Assembly: GCF_018446385.1 (NCBI RefSeq)
Contig: NC_056004.1
Coordinates: 33,610,492-33,674,491, forward strand
DNA from: Zingiber officinale
Lineage: Eukaryota > Streptophyta > Magnoliopsida > Zingiberales > Zingiberaceae
Reading direction: 5' to 3'
DNA: 64,000 nucleotides
Shown: positions 44,690 through 56,423 of the stretch, in pieces
Layout: each line of letters opens with the position of its first letter
Position numbering within the stretch: the first letter of the stretch is position 1
Made by a program: the position numbers and the translations under genes
Notes under the pieces: model-generated
The model's input: only the letters and a program-made list of their open reading frames with translations
Databases searched by the model: none
What the model was told of the DNA's origin: nothing

Positions 44690-46640
44690 CAGAACTAATG
44701 GTTCGACGGTTCAGAACCACCGATTTGATTATTCATAGGAGGTTAACCCTTAACCTTAATTGTCCAAGATGATTACAGTTCACGGTTCGAAACTGCTTGT
44801 TGAGGATTCATGTACAGTTCACCACGGTTTACCACAATTCAATATTATTATATTAAAATTTAAAATTATAAATTCATATTGGTCTTGTCGGGAATCTGAG
44901 AAGATGGAACTGCCAGAATGACGTGGCTGGAATGTTGACCGCATCTCCATGACACGGATGGTAAGCTGTCTTCTGTGTTGACTAAGTTGTCGGAAGGCCT
45001 CTGGTCAATGCTACTTGTAGCCAGTGACCGGGTTGTCCCGGCCCCTGGTACCTCGATGCTCGAGGCGGATCCCACAAATATATAAGCAGCCGAATAATAG
45101 TAGAATAATAAAATAAATACAAGATGAGTATGATGACATACCTTGGCCCCAGGGGGGGCGCCCTCGGATAGATCGGTGAGCCGGTCACGATGCTGATCGA
45201 GTCGTTACAGCCCTGAAGAGTAGATAAATGTCCACCAGCTGAGTAGCTATATCCAATGACTCGAAGCCGAACGCGATATGGATCCGTAGGATGGCGTGCA
45301 GTCTAACTACAGCAACGACTCACAGGTTGGAATAGCGGCACGAAGGCCGGAATACAATAGTGGCATGAAGGCCGGAATGCAACAATGACTCGCAGGCGGG
45401 GACATGACAACACCACATAGATCAGAACATAATAACGGTGCGAAGGCCGGAACACCATATCGGCTCGAAGGTCGGAGACAGATTGGATCGAAGCATAACT
45501 GGAGATGGTGGGCGATGAGGCTGAGGGCTATAACCTCCTAGAAGGCCACCTGCGCCAGGGTAGTGACACCAGAGCATAATGACATGCCCTCGATGTCGGT
45601 GACGCGCATGAGAGTGATTGGTGTGGTGGAAACGAGAAGCTATCGACGTTCCTGTGAGAACGTGGCTATTGTGCTGGGGCCACGCGGAGGCTGTGACGGG
45701 CCGTCGGTGAGGAGTCACAAGACGAAGAGGAGCTGGCAAGTCGGATCCGGCGTCGGGAGTGCAGTCGGCGACGGTGGCGCTGTGCAACCGGCAGAGGCCG
45801 CGGATCGGCCGCTAGAGGCGGCGGCCGCAGGGAGCTAGCACGTGGGTTAGGGCATTGGAGGATGCCAGCGTTAAGGAGGCGACGATGGCGACCTCAGTGC
45901 TAGAGACGATGCTCGGGCTAGCTGTCAGCGAGCGGGTAGGGAGAGGAAGAGGGAGATCCAGTGGAAGTGACGTTGGCGGCATGCGTGAGGCGACCAAGAA
46001 AAGGGAACTACGACCGACGTCAAAGACTGGTGGCGTCGAAGGAGCTGGTGGCGATCTATGTGTGACGACGACCCCCAAAAATCACGAATAATGTCTCTCT
46101 TTAAAACCCTTAAACCCTCCTCAGGTGAAATGACCAAAAGACCCCTCTTGTTCTCCATAATTACTTTTGGGCCCAGAGACCTATCCGCATCACAAGCTTC
46201 CCTTTCAAGTCTAGTCGAAGGAGGCGCGAGTTCGACTAATTAGATAGTCTGTCACAAAAGCCGAATCACTCTCGATAACAGAGTCAAGCCGCTAAACTGA
46301 TCGTATAATGACATGCAAGTGGTCATTATCGTAATGGCGTTGGTAATGCTGAGCGAAGAATGACGCGTGCTTGGCAGAGTAGCTAGAAAAATGTGTCGAC
46401 CAAACGACGAAAAATAGTGCAGAGTGGACACAAAGTGAGCTATCGGGCGAATGCCAAGTGAGTGCCCAGGCAAATACCAAATGAGAGACAAAGCAATGGC
46501 GGGCAGGAGTGGAGCCCTAAAACTAAGCGGGAGCACAGACTGTGAAATCGAATGCGCATGGAAACGAAAGTCGTGAGCTGAGCGAGCGCAGAGCTCATGA
46601 GATATTCTTGTCCGAAATTAGTGGAGATACTTTTGTCTGC
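44690..46640. other. Repeat-derived sequence, no supported gene
   Basis: GC-rich patches (45560-46080) give several overlapping ORFs on both strands, none with a recognisable domain. 45320-45480 contains four or five imperfect copies of a CACGAAGGCCGGAATRCAA-type unit. It may belong to a retroelement LTR or leader extending to about 47960, but no LTR pair or PBS was found. Confidence 0.45.
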
Positions 46641-46644
46641 TACC

Positions 46645-47065
46645 ATTGGAGATAGTTTGACCCCGAACAGGAGAAATAGATGCTCTAATAAGCTGGTATG
46701 TGACGAGTGAAAATCACTCGACCCCGAACGGGAGAGATAAGAGAATCCGCTAAGCTGGTCCACGACCAGTAAAGACCGCTCGACTCCGAACGGTGGAGAT
46801 AGATGCTCGGATAAGCTGGTCCGTGACCAGTGAAAATTGCTCGACCCCGAATGGGGGAGATATAAGAGAATCTGCTAAGCTAGTCCACGACCAATAAAGA
46901 CTGCTCGACCCTGAACGGGGGAGATAGATGCTTGGATAAGTTGGTCTGTGACCAGTGAAAATCTCTTGACCCCAAACGGGGGAGATAAGAGAATATGCTA
47001 AGCTAGTCCACGACTAGTAAAGACCACTCGACACCGAACTGGGGAGTTAGATGCTCGGATAAGCT
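46645..47065. repeat. Tandem array of about 60-bp units in an alternating A-B pattern
   Basis: Units A (GATAAGAGAATCCGCTAAGC...) and B (GATAGATGCTCGGATAAGC...) alternate. Both carry TGGTCCACGACCAGT or TGGTCCGTGACCAGT (a short inverted repeat) and end in GCTCGACCCCGAACGGGGGA. About seven half units, a period of roughly 120 bp for the dimer. Confidence 0.8.
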
Positions 47066-48180
47066 GGGGATGTGTCCCTCCTGTTCGGAAATCGAAGAGA
47101 TGGAATGCTGGGGATGTAGCGCTCCTGCTGACAGCTTGTGGACTTCGCTCCAACCTACAACACAGACCACGTCAGTGTCTAGCCAGGGAAGGTGTCCCCG
47201 GTGTTGGTCCTCCGATGCTCAAGTCAGTCACTGGCGAAGAAATAGGAGGCGGAGCAGCGATAAGAAGAATGAATAGTAGTAACAACAGTGTATTGCGCAT
47301 ACCTCCACCAATGCTTGGACCCCCTTTATATAGAGCTCCTATAGCGTGCGTGCACTCTTCTCAAAGTGAGCATGCATCCCCAAGTTTTCCCTGAAAAGAC
47401 TTGTCCGTAAAGTGTCCCTGATACAGTACCTTAACATGATGAGTATATCTCTGAAATGACAGTAGAAGCTTTCGCCATATGATCTTCTATCTGACCACGC
47501 CGCTTGTCAGCGGTACTAGCTCCCAAAAGGATGTTAAAAGATAGCGTGATGAGTCTACTGCCGGGTCGAGCAGGATAGCGGCTTGGCTGTACTCCACTGT
47601 CCACTCGACCGGAACCCTACTGTTTCGGTACGTAGTCCCCTCGGCCGTAACATTGCTATTCTTGTAGCCAGTCCGCTCGGTCGTAACATTGTTGTCCTGT
47701 TCCGAGTACTATTGTAAGGTCGAGCGAGGTAGCCGCTCGGCCCAGATTTTGTATATCCTCTTTGGCGTCCTCCCTTATTGAGCGTTGGGTGCTCGGCGCA
47801 TTGTTCGAGTCAAAGGTGATGTCTGATCGGGTCTTTCTCCTCCCGGTCGGGACATGATCATCCAATCGGTCGATGATATCGGAGCGTTGACCTCCTTGAC
47901 TTTGACCTCCACCGTGGCAATGGTCCTCCGTCGGGTGGGCCCCTCATCATCGCATCACATATGAAAAAATTTGCACACTTATTTAAGTTACTTACGTATC
48001 TCTTAGAGTATATGAGAATCAAAACACACATAATTTTCTTATTTTTTAATCCTTTTATGACATTGTTACTCACTCTCATTTTTTATTCCCATAATATTTG
48101 TTCATTGTGTATCAAATTTATAAAAAAACTATTGATTAGATATTAATAAACTAACTGACATAAGATAATAATAATAATTA
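47066..48180. other. Repeat-derived sequence, LTR-like
   Basis: Contains CCGCTCGGTCGTAACATT repeated near 47640-47700 and, at the end, the reverse of TGATGAGGGGCCCACCCGAC near 47957. This looks like a retroelement LTR edge on the minus strand. No coding sequence is supported. Confidence 0.35.
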
Positions 48181-48285
48181 TAGTCTGAATGGTTAAGTTG
48201 TTTGGCTTTCATATGGGAGATGTGGTTTCAAACTTTCAATCTACCTCTGAGAAAATATTTTTAACAAAAAAAATCCCACTGAACC
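48181..48285 (+). mobile_element. tRNA-like SINE head
   Basis: GTCTGAATGGTTAAGTTGTT resembles a tRNA A-box region and GTGGTTTCAAACTTTC about 45 bases later resembles a B box. An A-rich end follows. It does not fold as a full tRNA cloverleaf by eye, so a retroposon fragment is preferred to a tRNA gene. Confidence 0.4.
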
Positions 48286-49801
48286 TCCGGTCCAAACCTG
48301 CGATCGACGGTTAAAGGCGGTTTGAACTGATGGTCGGCGGTTAAAAATATATTTGAACTATAACAAACCCGACCGGGGGGGAGGGGGTGAGTCAGTTACA
48401 ATTTTAGCCTGTAACCTGTGTCAACAAGTACCCGGTCCATTGACTTGATTACGGGCTTGGGCCGAGGTCGGTGAGGACCTAGCCCGTGGTCGGGTTTATG
48501 CCTAGGGCCTCATTTTATTAGGGCGTCATTTCATTAAACCTCAATTTTTTACATTTTAATATTACTTATAATTATTTTTTTAAAAAATCACATGATTAAT
48601 TTAAGAGCCAGTTTTTATATTTTAATATTATTTATAATCAATTTTTAAAAAATATTCATTTTTAAATTTTAGACTAATTTAAAAGAAACATCTATTTTTA
48701 ATTTTAGATTATTTTAATTTTATTTGTTATTTTAGACTAATTTTATTTTAGAAACATCTTTTTTTGTTGATCTTATTTGACTAAATTGAAAGAAAAACAA
48801 AAGTTGTGGGAGGGGATTGGTATGAGTCTAGATTCGCACTAGATTTATGTGTCCCTTGACGTTCACTCACTACCTGGAACTAGCAGCCAACTTTGAAACG
48901 CTAAACCACTCACCACTGAGTGAGTGATCCATACTTTTATAAACACTGTCTGTTGGCGGTTCCCAGAACAGTAGTCATGATCAGTATGATACAAATATGA
49001 AATAATAAAACGGTAAATCTTCTTTTGTCAGAATTTGACCAGTTAAAAATAAATTATAATATATACATATAATTAATATATAAATATAATATTATTAAAA
49101 TATTTTTGATAATAACTTACAAAATATATTCTAACTGATTAAATTTTAATCATTTAGTATTATCCATAATAAAATAATATTAAACTTAGAAACGTGAAAT
49201 AACATTCGAGATTGAATGAATAATAAATGGACTAGAAGTTGTCATAATATTTGGTGGGCGAGGAAGTAAAGAGGAAGACGCCTGTCTGAGTGATGAATGA
49301 GAATTAAAAATTGACGAGTAGCTGAAGATGCATGTCGACTGTCGAGGGCTGCTAATTCAACAACCCACCTGGATTTCTAGGAATCATTATAATTTATATC
49401 AATACACGTGTGATGCTGATAGAGAGATCATGATCGGTCCGCGTAAAATATTATGCATTAATCAATTGTTTCATGAATTTGGGGATGTCGGTATGTATTC
49501 TTCCATGAATAATAAGAGAGAGAGACAAAATTATTGATTGAATTTTCAAACCATTTCAATCTCACCTGTTCTTGAGACAGAGAGAGAAAAAAAACTGAAA
49601 GGATTTCAATCTTTTGTTTTGTTGATCAGCTACCAAACAGTAGTCTGCTTTTCAATTTCAGATTGCTAAGAAGAAATACGAGTCAACCGAATGAGAACAC
49701 CATCCTTTGATTAATTTATCATCTTTATTAATGCATATTCTGGAATAATGTCAGTGATACGGATTATAATAGGTGGATTCAGAAAATGATCTCACAGTTA
49801 A
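48286..49801. other. AT-rich intergenic sequence
   Basis: No recognised gene or element. Short ORFs such as 49328-49537 (+) have no domain features. Confidence 0.4.
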
Positions 49802-51085
49802 TGTCAAGATGATTTAATAGTCAAAGTCAATATGTCATGATAGTCAAAGTAAAAATAGGAATATATTTCCTATTTAGTTTTGTGGCCCACTTAGTATCAG
49901 GGGTTTTGGATTTAGCTCGAGCAGTCTATCCCCAGCCGGATAATGTACTTAGCTTCATAAATGCGTATGCACTTGGTCGGATAAAAGACCGGTCGGACCT
50001 AAAACACTTAGCCTCATAAATCTATATGCGCCTGGCCGGATGAAAGATTGACCGGGCTTGAGTCATTTTATCTTATAAATCTCTCCGTGTGTGCCCAGAC
50101 AGGTTGGCAGGGCTCAAGGCTTATAGTTTTATATATATATTTCTATATATGCCTGGCTAGATGAAATGTTGACCGGGTTCAAGGCAGTTAACTTTGTAAA
50201 GTTCTTCACGTAGGGCTGGTTATAAAGTCGGTCAGAGTTAAGAGACTTAGTTGCATATCTACTTTCAAATAAATCTTTAGTGCACATAGTTTTTGAACCT
50301 CCCTCCATATCCGTGGGGCCGGCACTAGGGGGGCCGCTAAGGTAGCGGATCTACCTTTTTAGTGCACATAGTTTTATCAAAGGGTTGCTTAAACGGATGT
50401 CTAGCATGCTCAATGTGTCATACGGACTTTTGATCGGACTTATGACAACATTCAATGTGTGATAAAGTAGCTTAATACAAGAGAGGGTATAAAGGTAATC
50501 GGCTTTGTTAGTCGGCTGGGAAATATTCATCATATAAGCAATAGACAACATTTTAACAACCTATTAGGATTGTCAGAGAATATTCCTTTGGGAACTCTTT
50601 TAGAGGATATCCTATTTCCCATTGGGCGACCATTTATGAAAGCATATTCTTGTAATGACTTCGTCAAAGGCCTAAGCCATAAACGACAAAAGAGGTACAT
50701 CTATGGGTAAATAAAAGATTTCTCATATACTCATTACACAACAAATTAACAAACTCCGACACACGGTGCCACCTTATGATTACGGAGGTTATGATAGGTG
50801 GTATATAAAGGGAGGTTCCTCTCTGTAGGCAAGGTATGCAATTTTATATCTTTTGAACCCTATTCTCACAAGACTACTTTCTCTACAATTCCTTCATTCA
50901 GGATGGTACTAACTTGAGCATCAGAAGGCCTTACTAGGGATCCTCTTCCCTAGTTTTTAGTCACTAACCCTCTGTTGGATCATCAGCGTGTGCGCAGGAT
51001 GGCAAGGGGGTCTCTCCAAGAAGGGAAAAGTCTTGCTCTAGTCAACCATTCAGCCATCATCACCAGCACGTCATCTCTCCAGCTT
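49802..51085 (+). repeat. Probable 5' LTR of the gypsy element
   Basis: Candidate ends TGTCAAGATG and TTTTAGACA. 49900-50240 holds imperfect repeats of about 80 bp built on GGCCGGATGAAAGATTGACCGG. A TATA-like GTATATAAAGGGAGG is at 50810-50824. The second LTR lies beyond the window, so boundaries are provisional. Confidence 0.5.
50276..50375. mobile_element. Short retroposed insertion with long direct repeats
   Basis: The 18-bp direct repeat TTTAGTGCACATAGTTTT (50276-50293 and 50358-50375) flanks about 64 bp of GC-rich sequence ending in CTACCTTTTT. A long target duplication plus a T-rich end suggests LINE-mediated retroposition of a tiny SINE-like sequence. Confidence 0.6.
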
Positions 51086-51147
51086 TTAGACAGGATCAAA
51101 TTTGACGCCATTTGTGGGAATCTTTGCCTAAATCTTAGGCTCAGAGA

Positions 51148-53420
51148 TGGAGGAAGCTGAAAAAATCACCATGGTTACTTTAACACAAGAGGAGCTGGAG
51201 ATGATCATTAATGCTCAGGTGCAAAAGGCATTGTAGTAGCAACAACAAGCCGCTACTAGTAGTACATTGCCACCACCAAATACTGTGACATCCACAATAG
51301 CTCACTAGAGAGAGAGGGGAGCTCAAGAGGAAGTCCCCCATTTTCTTTGTGCACCCCCTCACCAATCCAGCATCCTCGAAAACTTTTTTGTACACCCCTC
51401 GACCATGTGGATCCAGAGGAACTACGCCAAGAATCCTCTAGAGAAGTATCTGTTTGAGAAGGGCGTAAAGGAAAAGCTCGATTGACTGATAGCTCTCCTT
51501 AGCAAATTAGTTCCCCATTCTCTCAGCGGATGCTAGATAATAAGTTGCCAAAACATTATCAGGCCTTAAACATAGGAGAGTACTCGGGATCAACTGATCT
51601 AGAAGATTATCTCCTTAAATTCGAACATGCTACCCTCCTTCTATAATTTACGGATGGTGTAAAGTGCTGAATGTTCCTCACTACATTCGACAATTTAGCA
51701 TAACGATGGTTCAAGCGATTGTCGGACAACTCCATTCGTCGGTTCAAGGATTTTCGCAAAGGTCCTTCTGCATCACTTCTCCAACAATTAGCGTTATCAT
51801 AAGACCCCCTGAAGCCTCTTTTCACTCAAGCATGGGCCTAAGGAGACTCTTAGAGCTTATATTAAGAGATTCAATCAGGTGGCTATAGAAGTCTTTGTTG
51901 GTGCAATCGACCTAGGTTTTGATGTGTGTGTCAAAGAGTTTAAGTTAGACTTTCATATGTATTTGATATGTGTTCGAGTCTTGCAGGACTTTGTGAAACA
52001 CATGAGAACTTGGTGCGGCCAAGTGTGGGAAACTCATCCAAGGGCTTGGATCCTTGAGTCGGTGAAGGATGGTGTGGAAAAACATCCGAGGGACCGCCGG
52101 ACGAGGAGCAATGGAGTGGAGCCGAGGGAAGCGGACTTCAAGGCAACGTGAAGGATGGCATGGAGAGGAGCTGCGGGCTCGAGTGCATCTGAGGGACGAA
52201 GGCCGAGGAAGAGGGCTTCAAAGGCGACTCCGGAAAGGATGAGAGGAGTGAATGTACTGGGACCAGTCGACTGGTCATGGGACCAGTCGACTGATCCAAC
52301 TTCACAGAATTCACAGAAGCATTCTGTGCTTTCTGCAGAGAGCCGTTGGCTGTGTCCAACGGCACACCAGTCGACTGGTGCTTGGACCAGTCGACTGGTG
52401 TCGAGGTTTGAGTTGATTATTGATCAACTCTCTCCTCTTATTTAAGGGATGCTTTGGGGGCATTAAGGAGGTTACTGATGCATATAGATTAACTCCTATT
52501 CTGTGCCCAAAGATCCTAAGTCAATTCTCTTCCTCCCAATCTAAACTCCATCTTGTAAAGAGGAAGAGAACCTTTGTGAGAGGTTTGCTCCACCGAAAAG
52601 GAGAAGCTCTAGCTGGAGATTGCCGGGGACTGATCCACCGAAGGATCAAGGGCTCGTCCACCTCAAGGACACGTCGTGGAGTAGGAGCATCATCTCCGAA
52701 CTACGTTACATCGAGCGTGTTAGCATTTGTATTCTTATTTGTTTCTAATTGCTTTAGTTTTTATATTTCCGCTACGCACTAACCTTTTGTAGAGAAGAAA
52801 TCGATTTGGGGGTGGCCTAGCTATCCAACCCCCCCTTCAAGCCAGCCACCGATCATCCAACAATCTCCACAGCTACGACAGAATTTTGGTGAGCACTTTT
52901 TTTCAAGGGTTTGCCGATAACGACTTCTTTCGTGATATGGTGAGAAGACCTCCATGGAACTTTGATCCACTACTCGATAGTGTGACTAACTTCATCAATG
53001 TGGAAGAATCACAAGCCGCTCAGAAAAAGGAGGCCACCCCACCTGCCTCAACTCCAACCTCCGAGCACCCGACTCTACCTGCTCCTCAGCCTAAAGGGCC
53101 TCGGGCAGGTCTTCAGTTTCATCACCAAGAAATATAGCCTCAGGCCGTGCAACATGTAGAGATCCCCCGAGAGCCGAGAGGCACCGAGCCGGTGGTGTAT
53201 ATATCATTGGTTAGCTATGCATAATACTCAGGAGTGTTACTCTATGAGAAATCACCAAAATCCCAATCTGAGATTTTGTTGGCACAACCCATCGCCCAAT
53301 CACCACCTTTATCGATGACCAGATGGTTTTCCCAGGAGAAATCAGTGAGAAATCGAGCTCCGCCAGAGAACATCTCCATCACCATTAAACCGGGCGCAAG
53401 TTCCAGCCTGGGTTCAACCT
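51148..53420 (+). pseudogene. Gypsy gag, split by S2
   Basis: Begins MEEAEKITMVTLTQEELEMI and reaches stops after about 28 residues. Further on, KHYQALNIGEYSGSTDLEDY, TTFDNLA*RWFKRLSDNSIR and FNQVAIEV match the Retrotrans_gag core. After S2 the sequence resumes with VSTFFQGFADNDFFRDMVRR and VTNFINVEESQAAQ, then a Pro-rich tail. Numerous stops. Confidence 0.75.
51896..52862 (+). mobile_element. S2: solo LTR of the E2 family
   Basis: 967 bp, same start and end as the E2 LTRs (TGTTGGTGCAATCGACC, ending CATCCAACA), no internal region. Shorter than the E2 LTRs mainly because about 70-85 bp between the hairpin and the CTGCAGAGAG segment, including two palindromes, are missing. TATTTAA is at 52439-52445. 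Flanks GTCTT (51891-51895) and ATCTC (52863-52867) differ from a possible original GTCTC by one base each. The surrounding gag reads through the insertion point, supporting it. Confidence 0.85.
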
Positions 53421-53639
53421 GAGCTAACAACTCGGTATGAGAATAATTGTAACAATGCTACTTGGGGCAACATCAACATGATCACCAGGGGACCAACCGA
53501 TGGAGATTCTAATTGAGTAAAAAAGTCACATGCCCGACGTCTGGAGGTTCATGCAGTCGGCTGTAGTATAGAGAATGCGGTTGGGCCTGAAATCAGTTTT
53601 GGGCCCAAAGACTTGGAAGGGGTGGAGTTTCCCATGACA

Positions 53640-54592
53640 ATGCTCTAATAATTAAGGCTGTTATAGCCAATTATAATATTTTTTTATATTTTGTTGACAT
53701 AGGGAGCTCCATTAATATCATTTTTAAGCAGATGTTCGAGCAGTTGCAGATCGACCCGAGAAAACTTTAACCTATGATGACCCATCTATATGGATTCACG
53801 AGAAATAAAGTTCAACCGCTCGACCAAATAAAGTTAGCCATATCCCAAGGGGAAGAACCCCTAATGAGGTCACGTCGATCCATCTTCATAGTTGTGGATG
53901 CGCCTTCGACCTACAATGTCATTTTAGATGGGCCGACCCTAAATGAATGCGGAGTAGTCGTCTCGACCTTCTGTCAAGAAATAAAATTTTCAGTGGATGA
54001 CCAGGTGGGGGAGGTTAAGGGAAATCAACTAGTAGCACACAAGTGCTACGTAGAAATCATCAGAACGGTGGCCAATGTTGCTCGAAAAATTCAAAGAATA
54101 GAGGTCAACACTATCTGGGAAGCACCTCTTGCCCTGGTATATGAAAAGAAGGAAGAAGTGCAGATCTAACTCTGTCGGTCGGAAGCTATTACTCAAATAG
54201 CGGTCGACTTGTCTCCTGAACTTAAAGCTGAGCTGGTCAAATGCTTGACGCGTAATAGTGATGTTTTTGCCTGGATGACTAAGGAAGTGATAGGTGTCTC
54301 GCCTGAGGTCATGAAGCATGTACTTCATGTTCATCTAGATGGTCGTCTGGTCAAGCAAAGGAAGCATGATTTTAGGGCAGATTAGAATAAAATCATTAAG
54401 GAAAAGGTAGACAAATTAATGGAGGTAGGTTACATCCGGGAAGTTAAGTTTCCAAGCTGGTTGAAAAATCTTGTCCTCATGTCTAAACTAGGAAACAAGT
54501 GTGCGGGTTTGTATAGACTTCTGAGATCTTAACAAAGCCTATCCGAAAGATTACTATTCGCTATCCCGTATCGATCAAGTGATGGATTCTAC
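53640..54592 (+). pseudogene. Gypsy protease and reverse transcriptase N-terminal part
   Basis: Protease: FVDIGSSINIIF (a D-x-G-S-type active site reading DIGSS) and VILDGPTLNECG. Linker and reverse transcriptase start: DVFAWMTKEVIGVSPEVMKH, EKVDKLMEVGYIREVKFPSW, then a frameshift near 54510 before the LNKAYP-type segment. Cut by C3 at 54593; resumes at 63336. Confidence 0.8.
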
Positions 54593-56399
54593 TGTAAGGA
54601 TATAGGTTGCTAAACACGCAAACACGCAGCGGAAAAACCTATATCCTCCAGAAGATCCATGTGAAGGGAAAGAGAAAAATTCCTATCTATACTAAGTTTT
54701 CTAACATGATAGTGAATATACCTTTGTAGCGTGCTCACGATCTCTCGACAACTCGGATCTCAGCACGAACACACGCCCGTGCCTCTATGGTATCCACACG
54801 AACAAGGTTTCGTTTGTCTCACAAACTCACTAAGTGGAGATGCCTTCCACCTAAGGTTGTGCTAGCAACCTATGAAGGAGGATTCGACCAAGAGAGAAGA
54901 GAGGGAGGAGAATGATGATCAAGTGTGAAAAATGAGAGTAAAATTGGCTTAAGTATTTTCATCTAATGAAAATACTTAATGCTCATTAACTCCATTAATG
55001 AGCCTTAATGAGTATTCACTCTTCATTAAGGGCCATTTTGAAACTCCTCATCTCTTCATTTTTTTTTAATTTCAAAATTTGAATCTAATATTCAAATTGA
55101 ATTCATAATTCAATGAATGTCACCATTTATCATTGAATTCAAAATTCAATGAATATCATCATTAAACCTCACTTGAGTCTAACTCAAGTCTAGCCTCACT
55201 TGAGTCTAATTCAAATCTAACTCAATCGAGTCTTACTCAATTAATTCTCATGCAATTCAAATTCAATGAATCACTATTTTATTAATTTGAATTGACTTTC
55301 TCAAATCTAGTTTGAATTGGACTTAATCCAATAATTAGATTTAATTGAGTCTAACTCAATAAGTCCAATTCGAATTAGACTTAATCCAATTATTCATCAT
55401 ATGAATACATCTCCAATTTACTTGTTCTTTGTGTGTGACCCAATAGGTTCTCGTAACGTTGGCAATGTACCCGAATCAACATTTAGATACATAAGCAATG
55501 AGTGGCATCTAGCAAGACATCATTGCTACCCAAGTGACGAGAAGGTCAAGATCCGACCTAACCTGTCCGTGACTATTATCTTGTATGACTTAGTCCCTCT
55601 ATCCTTGATATCTAGGTTGATCAATGAGTCATAGACTGTGTCATCCTCTTATCAACCTTTGTGTTTCTTGATCTCTAAGTAGACACACTAAATCAAATAA
55701 GCTCAATATCTCATATTGACTCATTTGAGCATGTCCATGCTTTTCTTGTGTCCTACTATCAAGGGGCCTACAGATATCACTTCCTTCATATGGAAGGGAT
55801 AGATCTCATCTACATCACTCACATCCCTCCGCATAATTCATTGCATATCCAGTGATTGACTTTATTATCCACCTTGTTACAGGTGACGTTTGCCGATACC
55901 AAAGTACACAACTCCTTATGTAGGGAACCGTAGTGACTTCAGGTCCAAGGACTATTCATACTAATATTCACATGAGAATGTTTATGATACTCATATAATG
56001 ATCCATGAAACATTCTCATGGTGGGTCATTCAGTATATATTCTCTAATATATACTGATGTGTCAACCTGATATCTCATATCCATGACTTGTGAGATTAAG
56101 TCATCCATTGACCTTCATGTTAGTCTTAATGCATTAATATTGTTCTTGTATATTAATGCTTGATTAGGAATGCTTTAGAGTAGTGTTCTATATATATCTA
56201 CATATCTCACTATCAACTCAACTAATTGATATGTTGTAGATAAGAACCTATTACTGAAGGACATTATTATACTTATTCAACCAGCACTGAACTGAAATAA
56301 ATATAATAACCAACTTTGCCTTTTATTAATAATGATATATGATACAATAATGCGCCCTTTACAATCATCTCATAATTGGTACTAGGGCTAACACTAACA
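54593..56399 (-). repeat. 3' LTR of C3
   Basis: TGTAAGGATATAGG to CACTAACA on the plus strand. Contains repeated TCTAACTCAA and GAATTCAAAATTCAATGAAT-type words at 55080-55390. A plus-strand ORF (55401-55634) recurs in the other LTR simply because LTRs are duplicates. Confidence 0.9.
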
Positions 56400-56423
56400 A
56401 TCTCCCACTAGCACTAGTGCCAA

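Noticed and set aside
45422..46160. Possible GC-rich gene on either strand
   Set aside because: Several overlapping ORFs with no domain, no splice logic and surrounded by repeats.
48181..48285. tRNA gene
   Set aside because: A- and B-box-like words are present but no proper acceptor or anticodon stems were seen; SINE head preferred.
49328..49537. 69-codon plus-strand ORF
   Set aside because: No recognisable motif and no regulatory context; within chance expectation for this length.
55401..55634. ORF repeated nearly identically at 62336-62569
   Set aside because: Both copies lie in C3 LTRs, so the identity is due to LTR duplication, and the strand is opposite to the element.
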